In this document: positions 56,723-64,000 of the stretch, in pieces
How the letters are laid out: each line of letters begins with the position of its first letter
Position numbering within the stretch: position 1 is the first letter of the stretch
Translations under genes and position numbers: made by a program
NCBI GenBank assembly: GCA_018604165.1
Contig: CP075895.1
Coordinates: forward strand, 930,001-994,000
DNA length: 64,000 nucleotides
Reading direction: 5' to 3'
Origin: Chitinophagaceae bacterium LGM1
GTDB taxonomy: Bacteria; Bacteroidota; Bacteroidia; Chitinophagales; Chitinophagaceae
Notes under the pieces: generated by a model
What the model saw: the letters and a program-made list of their open reading frames with translations, nothing else
Databases searched by the model: none
What the model was told of the DNA's origin: nothing

Positions 56723-57805
56723 TCAAAGTTTTAATACATCCATATAGGCACTGTAAGTTTCTTCTGCCGCCCGTTGCCATGTATAGCTATCAAGTATACG
56801 TTTTTTGAACGATTGGCTGTAAGGCGCATTAAAAGCCTTGTCAACAGCAGCTTTTATAGATGCTACATCATCGGGCTCGCAATACCATGCATCATCTTTA
56901 AAATAGTCGTGTGTATCGCCTCTGTCTGTTACTACTATATTGCAACCCATAACTGCGGCCTCTAAAGAAGATAATCCTGTGGTTTCAAAATAGCTGGGTA
57001 GTACGTGTACTTTGGCATTTGCGTAGGCGGTGTACAGCATATCTTCATCTAGATGTTCGCCAATGTGTACATTGCTGGCAGCCTCTTGTTTGCATTGCTC
57101 AAAGTATGCTATGTTGTTGGGCGATGGCTTGCCGTGTATATATAGTTTGTAAGTTGTGTTGTTAAGTGCACGTATCAGGTTTAGTTGATTTTTACGGCTC
57201 TCTATCCGCCCCATGCAGATGATGGCATTTTTGTAATCAGCGTTTTCGGGATATTGCCTGTCAAGGTTTTTAGTGTTGATGCCATTGGGTACTACATGGT
57301 ATGGTGTAGCAACGGGATATTTTGCCACAAATCTACGATACTCGCTTCCGGAGTTTGGTAGCAGCATCTTTGCATTACGTGCTGCATACATAGTAGATTT
57401 TGTATGCCCCCACAGCAGGTATTCTTTGCTTACAATCTGCTCGCCATTTTTTACAGCTCGTGCTATTGTTTTGATGTATTCAAAAGTACTTTCGGGTATC
57501 ATTTTTTTGATGGTACTCACAATGCCACCACGCCCTTCTTCTTTTACAGTGCCATACTCTACGAATATGGTAGATATAACACAAGGCTTGCCAGAACGCC
57601 TGATGTGCTTAATGACATCTGCCGGGCGGATGATGTTGAAAAAATGTAAGAGGTCGTATTGTGTATAGTCTATCGGTTGGTGTGTCAGATAAACATCTAC
57701 TGTAACGCCCATGGTGCGCAAGCCGGCAGCAGTTTCTTCCAGTTGCTTTGTGTCGCCACCGGGAGATATAAACAATGTTGCCCTAGATATGAAAGCTACC
57801 TTCAT
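56723..57805 (-). CDS. Glycosyltransferase family 4
   Basis: 360 residues. Rossmann start 'MKVAFISRATLFISPGGDTK'; GT-B C-terminal half with 'IICMGRIESRKNQLNLIRAL' and 'PSYFETTGLSSLEAAVMG', including the conserved Glu of GT4. It lies 18 nt upstream of the DUF1972 glycosyltransferase gene on the same strand. Confidence 0.9.
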   Translation of the reverse strand: MKVAFISRATLFISPGGDTKQLEETAAGLRTMGVTVDVYLTHQPIDYTQYDLLHFFNIIRPADVIKHIRRSGKPCVISTIFVEYGTVKEEGRGGIVSTIKKMIPESTFEYIKTIARAVKNGEQIVSKEYLLWGHTKSTMYAARNAKMLLPNSGSEYRRFVAKYPVATPYHVVPNGINTKNLDRQYPENADYKNAIICMGRIESRKNQLNLIRALNNTTYKLYIHGKPSPNNIAYFEQCKQEAASNVHIGEHLDEDMLYTAYANAKVHVLPSYFETTGLSSLEAAVMGCNIVVTDRGDTHDYFKDDAWYCEPDDVASIKAAVDKAFNAPYSQSFKKRILDSYTWQRAAEETYSAYMDVLKL

Positions 57806-57813
57806 GCAGTTGC

Positions 57814-58773
57814 CTAATGTTTTTTGAATGTATTGTATATACCTACACGTAGAGCAGCAGGTACAAAAGAAAACAAGTAAAGTATATATGGCTCTATGTG
57901 TTTGGGGTAATGCTTGATAGCTTGTGCAAAATGCCAGCGTGCCTTTGCACCATCAGGATTATTCCAAAGATATTTTTTACCTACCATAGCATAATAAGAG
58001 GCATTTTTGTAAGCACTCAAATTCTGACTGCTGATGAGTTCTTTCAGTTTTTGTGCATCTTCATCGCTCACAAAGCCCTGTTCCAGTGCTTTTTTCCTGA
58101 GTTGTATAAACAAATCACCACGCCATTTTTCATCAATAGTAACCGATTCGGGGTTGAAACGGTATTGCAGCAATACGTCCTTTAGGTTATGCACCTTTCC
58201 TATTGTTGCCATTTTTTTCCATAGCAAATGGTCTTCAAACGTCAATGCGTTTTTAGGATAATAGCCCGCTTGTATCACAGCCTCTTTACGAAACATAACG
58301 CTGGGATGGTTGAAAGGACATTTTATATCAATATTTGCAACAATGTCTTCGTGCTCATATCCCACAGGATATAACGGCATCAAAAAGTTGCCGTCTTTGT
58401 CTACAATGTCAACAACAGAGCCAACCAATACATAGTCAGGGTTACTTTCAAGAAAATCAAACTCTACCTGCAAGCGGTTTGGCAAGCAAATATCATCTGC
58501 ATCCATGCGGGCTATGTATTTGCCTTTTGCTTTGTCTATGCTTTCGTTTAGCGTGTCTATCAACCCTTTATTTGGCTGGTCTATTAACCTGATGCGTGTA
58601 TCTGTAAATGATTTGATAAGAGCTAGTGTATTGTCTTCAGAACCATCGTTTATAATCAGTAATTCAAAATCGGCATAGGTTTGTGCCAACACACTTTCGA
58701 TGGCTGTTTTTATATATGCACCGGCATTGTATGCGGGCATCAATACTGTTATCTGTGGGTTAGCTGTTGTCAT
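57814..58773 (-). CDS. Glycosyltransferase family 2
   Basis: ATG 58773 (MTTANPQITVLMPAYNAGAY) is preferred; it overlaps the end of the polymerase-like gene by 14 nt. GT-A fold with 'YAQTYADFELLIINDGSEDN', the DxD motif in 'ARMDADDICLPNR', and 'FEDHLLWKKMA' as the acceptor/base region. It lies 8 nt before the following GT4 gene. Confidence 0.92.
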   Translation of the reverse strand: MTTANPQITVLMPAYNAGAYIKTAIESVLAQTYADFELLIINDGSEDNTLALIKSFTDTRIRLIDQPNKGLIDTLNESIDKAKGKYIARMDADDICLPNRLQVEFDFLESNPDYVLVGSVVDIVDKDGNFLMPLYPVGYEHEDIVANIDIKCPFNHPSVMFRKEAVIQAGYYPKNALTFEDHLLWKKMATIGKVHNLKDVLLQYRFNPESVTIDEKWRGDLFIQLRKKALEQGFVSDEDAQKLKELISSQNLSAYKNASYYAMVGKKYLWNNPDGAKARWHFAQAIKHYPKHIEPYILYLFSFVPAALRVGIYNTFKKH

Positions 58774-60349
58774 CCGTTTTGCCGAAAAACTCAAGTAAGA
58801 TTATTAATTCAAAAAATACAGTTACAGATAGCATTTCAAACCAATAGTCGAATGCAAGAAAAGGGAAAAAGAACATACAAATATACCAACCAACTTTTAA
58901 GCGTTTGATGTACTTTAATATAAACCCTACATAGAATATCATAAAGATAACAATACCTGCCAAGCCATACTCACCTGCTATTTGGTTGTACACGCTGTTG
59001 GGCATATTGATAACAGAGTGCTCGGATATGGGTAAGGAAAAGACATACATCAATGTATATAGGTGGTATTGAAGGAAATCTTTGCCGATGTAAATGTACT
59101 TTCTGGGGTACGTTCCCTGCCACCCTAACCCTGTTGATTTAATAGCTTGTTTAGATGAAAAATTACCCATGCCGGCACCGAATACAATATTCTTTTTGGC
59201 GGATTTCCAATACCACCAGATTTGTTTCATAGAGTATAGCTTAATGAAGCTTTTATAAGATGTTAGTGGTGTTTCTTCGTATGGTGTTCCATACCAGTAA
59301 GATATTGTTTTTTGCAGTTTGGCAGGTTCCAGCTTCAGATTGCTATTGGACGTTGATTTAAGACGTTCTTCTGCATTAATATACTTCAGGTTATCCTTAT
59401 AGCTTATCAAAGCAGTATCATTAAGCATTAATTTATAGTGGCTTTCTTTTTGTACTGTATGCTTATCATTTATGGGGTATTTTTCATAGTCCAGATAATC
59501 TATATTATTTGACTTTGGCGTCAGGTTCTTTTTTTCTTTGTCCGATTCTGTAATGTTTGTACTATAGACATGCTGCACGTACTTTACATTATTAAGACTT
59601 AGGAAAGGATATACCATACCAATAGTTAACAAAACGTAGAAAGTATATCGTTTTACTAGTTTTTTGGTTGCGAACATAAGCATCGCAAGCAAGGTTAGTA
59701 TCAGGAAAATGAGAGTCAGATTGCTTGTACATAACAACAAAACAACTGTACAAAAAATGGCAGTTTTTAAATAACGATGGTATGTAAAGTACAATATACC
59801 TATTGCATTGATGCCCGCATTTGTGATAGAAATATTTCCTGTTATGCCTTTGATATGGTCTCCTGTAGAGCCACCATAGTATTCGGTAGGCTCCCAATAC
59901 CAATATGGAACTAATTGCCCGGATTCGATTATCATTATTATCAACTCTGATACACTTACAAGTGCATTAAGGAGAAAAAATAACTTTAGAGTTGTGATGA
60001 CTGTTTCTTTGGCAAGCGTACCAACTGATTGCTGAAGAAGAACGGTTGTTGCGGCAGCCAGTAGCCATAACATGCAAGACATCGAGAAACTAAACCAATA
60101 ACTGTCTTCAGCGAAAGAACCATGCCATACAGCTCCAATGCTACCTATGAGAGGCATCAGCAAGTAAAACTTTACGATGCCAGTGGTTTTTTGACGCGGG
60201 TATTGTTTATACAAAAGATAAATACTGTACAAAACAATAGCAGCCACTTTAATGTATAGCTTAACATTGGCCACACCTACGATAAAAAGCAACAGCGGGA
60301 TGTCTGCTTTTTTGTACCAAGGTAGACGATATGTATTGTTGTCAGTCAA
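58760..60349 (-). CDS. O-antigen polymerase-like membrane protein (Wzy-type)
   Basis: 529 residues with about ten membrane helices and one long periplasmic loop (about 250-400), the usual shape of Wzy polymerases and O-antigen ligases. Sequence motifs are weak, so the call rests on topology and on position between a flippase and glycosyltransferases. Confidence 0.65.
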   Translation of the reverse strand: MTDNNTYRLPWYKKADIPLLLFIVGVANVKLYIKVAAIVLYSIYLLYKQYPRQKTTGIVKFYLLMPLIGSIGAVWHGSFAEDSYWFSFSMSCMLWLLAAATTVLLQQSVGTLAKETVITTLKLFFLLNALVSVSELIIMIIESGQLVPYWYWEPTEYYGGSTGDHIKGITGNISITNAGINAIGILYFTYHRYLKTAIFCTVVLLLCTSNLTLIFLILTLLAMLMFATKKLVKRYTFYVLLTIGMVYPFLSLNNVKYVQHVYSTNITESDKEKKNLTPKSNNIDYLDYEKYPINDKHTVQKESHYKLMLNDTALISYKDNLKYINAEERLKSTSNSNLKLEPAKLQKTISYWYGTPYEETPLTSYKSFIKLYSMKQIWWYWKSAKKNIVFGAGMGNFSSKQAIKSTGLGWQGTYPRKYIYIGKDFLQYHLYTLMYVFSLPISEHSVINMPNSVYNQIAGEYGLAGIVIFMIFYVGFILKYIKRLKVGWYICMFFFPFLAFDYWFEMLSVTVFFELIILLEFFGKTDDNS

Positions 60350-60352
60350 TGT

Positions 60353-61780
60353 TTATGTAGCTTTAATAAATTGTGCAGTTGCTTTCATATTAGTGATGTT
60401 AACCTGCTTCATCAGGATGCATAATATAGAGTAGACCGCAAACGCTATGATAATCTGTAACCAAATAATTGCGGTAACATAAATTGCAATGAAATATGCT
60501 GTTAAGGCAACGATAGTGAAAATAATAATACTAGAAACCGGTACACGGGCGATATGTTTTTTAACAAGCATATAATAACCTATCAGTTGAGCAATACAGG
60601 TAATGACAAATGCAATAGCAGCACCAGTGCCAGATAGAAATGGTATAAGAGCCAGATTGAGTAGTATGTTTGCAATGGCTGTGATGCCGATGATGGCGCT
60701 AACTTGTTTGTATTTTCTGGCAGAGAAAGCTAATGTCCATAGTATATTGATGTAAAAGTGAATGGGTATGCACAAAGAAAGCAGCATGAATTCAACCGCA
60801 TTTACTGAGCCGAATTTTTTATCAAAAAGCTGGTCGAGTACTGGTGCCCATAACAGGTTAAGAATTAAGGGGATGAGCATGGAAAAATAACCTTCTACAG
60901 CCACTATGTGTTTTATATTAGATACAGTTGCCTCTTCTGCTTTTATATTCATTGCAAGCATACGAGCAAACCTTGCTAGCAGTATAGGGCTTATAACTGT
61001 CAGTGGTAGCTTGGCAATTTCATATGCCCGATATGCCAATCCATATTCAGAGGTAATGACGTTGGTGCATAAAATGCCCAGAAGTATCATGTCTGCACGT
61101 GCAAGGCTCGAGTCGAACAATACTGCAACGTATTGTGGCAATGCTTCTTTTACCAATTTGGTGTACGCTACCCAACGTACTTTGAAACTGAATTGTGATG
61201 TGAAAATAATATAACCGAGCAGTGCTATTAATTCAAACATGGCACAAGCAATCAGCACTTGCATAGCAGCCCAAGACGTAAAAGTTCCAGTCTTAATAAG
61301 CCATATACCTATACCTAGTTTAGCAAGGTTGCTAGCGATAGCTATAATTGCATATGGTCTAAACTGTTGTTTGGCATTGAAATAAAATTTAAGTGGTCCG
61401 GCAGTAAATAGCAACCCCTGCACCAAAAACATCCAGGGCAATATCCTGAAGCCAGACATAAGTTTATCACCCCAAAACCATACTACAGAACTTAATACTA
61501 ATAATGTGATGCTATTAAGTACTAACAGGTGAAAGAAATATGCAGGTGCTGCCCAGTCAGACCTGTCGGAAGCTGCAATACGGCGCACCACAACCTGGTC
61601 CATGCCAAAGCTAAGGGCCATTACTATCACTAGAGCCACAGAGTTTGCCCAAGCAATAGCCCCCGATTCTTCTTTTGAAAGAAATAGCAGTATTAATATA
61701 AAAAATACACCACCTAATACCTGTACCGCAATGGCCTGCAGGCCCGATGAAAATATTTTACTTAAGAGGCTGTTTTTCAC
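60353..61780 (-). CDS. Polysaccharide flippase, Wzx/MATE-like
   Basis: 475 residues with about twelve to fourteen membrane segments, starting 'MKNSLLSKIFSSGLQAIAVQ' and with 'EYGLAYRAYEIAKLPLTVIS' of the polysaccharide biosynthesis (Wzx) family. It would flip lipid-linked repeat units. It lies 3 nt upstream of the polymerase-like gene and is the first gene of the leftward operon. Confidence 0.85.
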   Translation of the reverse strand: MKNSLLSKIFSSGLQAIAVQVLGGVFFILILLFLSKEESGAIAWANSVALVIVMALSFGMDQVVVRRIAASDRSDWAAPAYFFHLLVLNSITLLVLSSVVWFWGDKLMSGFRILPWMFLVQGLLFTAGPLKFYFNAKQQFRPYAIIAIASNLAKLGIGIWLIKTGTFTSWAAMQVLIACAMFELIALLGYIIFTSQFSFKVRWVAYTKLVKEALPQYVAVLFDSSLARADMILLGILCTNVITSEYGLAYRAYEIAKLPLTVISPILLARFARMLAMNIKAEEATVSNIKHIVAVEGYFSMLIPLILNLLWAPVLDQLFDKKFGSVNAVEFMLLSLCIPIHFYINILWTLAFSARKYKQVSAIIGITAIANILLNLALIPFLSGTGAAIAFVITCIAQLIGYYMLVKKHIARVPVSSIIIFTIVALTAYFIAIYVTAIIWLQIIIAFAVYSILCILMKQVNITNMKATAQFIKAT

Positions 61781-61828
61781 TCAGGTGTTAAAAAATAGAT
61801 ATAGGCGTAAAAATAGTGTTTAATCAGC

Positions 61829-61836
61829 TACTTTTG
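61829..61836 (+). promoter_or_regulatory. -7 element of the rightward sugar operon
   Basis: TACTTTTG matches TAnnTTTG. The ATG at 61843 is only 6 nt further on, implying a very short or absent leader; the next in-frame Met codons (residues 7 and 10) are possible alternative starts. Confidence 0.45.
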
Positions 61837-61842
61837 TAATCT

Positions 61843-63150
61843 ATGCAATGGGCAGACAAGATGCAGACAATGCAATATTATGCATTATGTTTACTGGCTT
61901 TTTTCATACCATTTCCTTTCTTGTTTGGTTCTTACACCATTGCATTGATAGCTGTATTATGGTTGCTGAGGGGTAATTACAGGCAGGGCTTAGCTAATCT
62001 TGTATCACGAAAATGGTTGTGGGTATGGATAGGTTTTTTTTTGCTAACAGCATTCAGTTATACATATAGTAGCAATAAAGACCAGTCTTTATTTGATATT
62101 GGAGCAAAGGCAAGCATTTTGCTCCTGCCACTGATAATAGGTGCAGGCCCACAAATACCCAGAAAGTGGTTAGAGCGCATATTGGTTTCTCTGAATTACA
62201 GTATATCATTCGTTGCATTATTTTGTGTTATACATGCTGTAGTACGTTGTTATCAAGAGGGGTATGTATATGTGCCATTCTTTTTTTACCATCGTTTGGT
62301 TGAGGGTTTTGATGCAAGCGCAGTATATATGGCATTATATACCTTATTTTCTATCAGCATTATGTTGCTAACTCCCTGGCAGCATTATTATAAAGGCAAG
62401 TGGCGTGTGTTGAAGGTTGTATTTATTGTATGGCAACTGATATTTTTTATCATGTTGTCTTCGAGGTTGCTGTTACTGCTATTTTTTTTATTGTTAGTGC
62501 CTTTTTACATACGCAAGGCTTTTAAGTATAAAAAATGGGGATGGGGGCGGTTGGTAATCATAGCATTGTTATTTGTATCGGCTGGTATAGTTGTTTTTGC
62601 AACAGATAATCCTGTAAAACAGCGTTATCATGATATTTTTCAGAAAGACCTGAGCATAGCCTGGTTGCCAGATTATAAAAACGTACCGCAAGAGTCTTTT
62701 AACAATGTAACCTTACGATTGATGCTTTGGCGGTTTGGGTACGAGATAATGCAAGAAAATAACCTGTGGTTGATGGGGGCTGGCAATGGAGACGCAACAG
62801 ACCTGCAAAACCAAAAACTGGCTCAATACGGTTTTGATGTAGATGCCCAAGGAGACAACAAACGTAGCGAGTTTTATGACATCAACTTGCATAATATGTT
62901 TTTCGAGGCATTGTTAATGCTAGGTATTTTAGGCGCATTACTCTTTACTCTTATGGCATTTGTACCTGTCTTTTACCTTAGAGACATGGAGTATAGACAT
63001 ATTTTCTTTATTTTCCATGTGAGTGTGCTTTTCTTTATGTTTCAAGAAGCAATTCTACAAACACAAGCAGGAATTGTTTATTATTCATTGTTTAGTATGG
63101 TATTTTGGAATTTGATTTATAGCAATGATAAACAATTAATTAAGAAGTAA
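61843..63150 (+). CDS. O-antigen ligase/polymerase family membrane protein
   Basis: 435 residues with about eleven membrane segments and a central periplasmic loop. 'NNVTLRLMLWRFGYEIMQEN' and 'LHNMFFEALLMLGILGALLF' match the Wzy_C/WaaL-type region, with the conserved His in 'LHNMF'. It may join the finished polysaccharide to its acceptor, or be a second polymerase. Divergent from the flippase operon. Confidence 0.8.
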   Translation: MQWADKMQTMQYYALCLLAFFIPFPFLFGSYTIALIAVLWLLRGNYRQGLANLVSRKWLWVWIGFFLLTAFSYTYSSNKDQSLFDIGAKASILLLPLIIGAGPQIPRKWLERILVSLNYSISFVALFCVIHAVVRCYQEGYVYVPFFFYHRLVEGFDASAVYMALYTLFSISIMLLTPWQHYYKGKWRVLKVVFIVWQLIFFIMLSSRLLLLLFFLLLVPFYIRKAFKYKKWGWGRLVIIALLFVSAGIVVFATDNPVKQRYHDIFQKDLSIAWLPDYKNVPQESFNNVTLRLMLWRFGYEIMQENNLWLMGAGNGDATDLQNQKLAQYGFDVDAQGDNKRSEFYDINLHNMFFEALLMLGILGALLFTLMAFVPVFYLRDMEYRHIFFIFHVSVLFFMFQEAILQTQAGIVYYSLFSMVFWNLIYSNDKQLIKK

Positions 63151-63271
63151 TTTTTTATACATTTGTTAGAAATAGCAAAAAATCTTAAAAAATATTACTA
63201 AATCTTAAAGTTTGACACGATTTTTGCTGTAAAATATTAGTCATAATAGATTGATATTAGAGTAAATAGTA

Positions 63272-64000
63272 ATGGAACACCCTTTTGTAGTAAAAATACC
63301 TCAAATACAGCCAACTCGCAGGCAACCCGCCCCGCAGTCGGATGTTGCTGATATTCGCGAAATGTTTCGCGAAATAAACCATCGTTATATGGTTTATCAG
63401 CCATCTGCCTACTACGCAGCCGTAAAGCGTGGGTTGGATATATTTGTTTCAATGACATTCATCCTGTTGGTGATGTCTTGGGTGTATCCAATCGTTGCAT
63501 TGCTCATAAAACTCACCTCAAAAGGTCCTGTGTTCTTTGTGCAGAAACGCACAGGGTACAAGGGTGTAGAGTTTGATTGCTTCAAGTTCCGTACTATGTA
63601 CGTAAATGCAGACTCTGATACCAAACAAGCTACTGACGGAGATAAACGCATCACACCCATCGGTAAAATTCTTCGCAAAACGCACTTAGACGAAATACCA
63701 CAGTTTTTCAATGTATTGTTAGGTGATATGACCATTGTTGGTCCTCGCCCGCACATGTTGTATCATACAAGGTATTATTCTCAGTTTATTCCTTACTACA
63801 ACCTTCGTCACGAGGCAGTACCCGGCATTACAGGTATGGCACAGGTTAAAGGTTTTAAAGGTGAGATTACAGCCGAGCGAGAACTACGCAAGCGCATTCA
63901 GTGGGATATTTACTACTTGAAAAATCGCAGTATATGGCTTGATGTTAACATCATAGCTACCACATTTGCACAAGTAGTATCAGAAGCTTTCAGTAGCATT
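63272..64000 (+). CDS. Initiating sugar transferase (bacterial sugar transferase family), cut by right edge
   Basis: 243 codons visible, open at the right edge. One membrane helix ('LDIFVSMTFILLVMSWVYPI') precedes the catalytic domain: 'TSKGPVFFVQKRTGYKG', 'CFKFRTMYVNAD', 'LRKTHLDEIPQFFNVLLGDM', 'TIVGPRPHM' and 'EAVPGITGMAQVKGF', all classical for polyprenyl-phosphate sugar-1-phosphate transferases. It would start repeat-unit synthesis on undecaprenyl phosphate. Only the single helix precedes the enzyme, so it is the short PglC-like form or a WbaP-like end. Confidence 0.9.
   Translation, partial: MEHPFVVKIPQIQPTRRQPAPQSDVADIREMFREINHRYMVYQPSAYYAAVKRGLDIFVSMTFILLVMSWVYPIVALLIKLTSKGPVFFVQKRTGYKGVEFDCFKFRTMYVNADSDTKQATDGDKRITPIGKILRKTHLDEIPQFFNVLLGDMTIVGPRPHMLYHTRYYSQFIPYYNLRHEAVPGITGMAQVKGFKGEITAERELRKRIQWDIYYLKNRSIWLDVNIIATTFAQVVSEAFSSI

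Noticed and set aside
1-64000. CRISPR array, rRNA operon or complete insertion sequence
   Set aside because: No regularly spaced repeats, no rRNA-like sequence, and no transposase with flanking inverted repeats were found by reading; this was not an exhaustive computed search.

Overview
The window looks like a chromosomal segment of a Bacteroidota bacterium, probably Chitinophagales-like. The support is several secreted proteins with type IX secretion (T9SS) C-terminal sorting domains, a fused SecDF, -7 boxes of the TAnnTTTG type, A-rich leaders without clear Shine-Dalgarno sequences, and a DUF7948/SBBP adhesin-like protein. The genus cannot be fixed from sequence alone.

Region 1 (1-14.5 kb) is an accessory defence island. 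It carries a DUF5677-like fragment, a possible PD-(D/E)XK protein, a CBASS operon (two CD-NTases flanking an S-4TM membrane effector), a large RloC/AAA_13-like zinc-hook ATPase, a HEPN (Swt1-type) protein, a DUF4145 protein, an unknown protein, and a GIY-YIG plus TIR gene pair. Embedded in it, at about 2.1-4.26 kb, is the most remarkable part of the window. Three consecutive genes (a Cys-rich protein, a tyrosine recombinase and a PemK/MazF-family toxin) are whole only if UGA is read as an amino acid. They contain 11 in-frame TGA codons and no internal TAA, TAG or frameshift. At several conserved positions the residue should be glycine (the recombinase GKGNK loop and the MazF 'GxNxGSE' strand). 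That matches translation table 25 (UGA = Gly), known from Absconditabacteria (SR1) and Gracilibacteria. The neighbouring genes read through normally with the standard code. The block is therefore either a mobile element from a code-25 organism now sitting in a Bacteroidota genome, where its integrase and toxin would be cut short, or an assembly chimera.

Region 2 (14.6-26.3 kb) holds ordinary housekeeping and envelope genes: an Rrf2 regulator divergent from a fatty acid hydroxylase, pirin, PAP2-like phosphatase, OmpA lipoprotein, VOC protein, DUF6157, PaiB-like protein, a beta-propeller lipoprotein, a gene broken by one TGG-to-TGA change, and formate-tetrahydrofolate ligase.

Region 3 (26.4-39.7 kb) is rich in secreted proteins. 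Three loci in it (two paralogous small secreted proteins and a 32-residue membrane peptide) share an unusual promoter layout: GTTAA boxes spaced 22 bp apart at fixed distances upstream of a common start box. TerC and PyrD are also here.

Region 4 (39.8-55.6 kb) has a hybrid histidine kinase, an MlaE-type permease, SecDF, a pappalysin-like T9SS metalloprotease, a GT39-type glycosyltransferase, PaaZ, a T9SS propeller protein and an enoyl-CoA hydratase. Region 5 (55.6-64 kb) is a surface polysaccharide cluster: two GT4s, a GT2, a polymerase-like protein, a flippase, an O-antigen-ligase-like protein and an initiating sugar transferase cut by the right edge.
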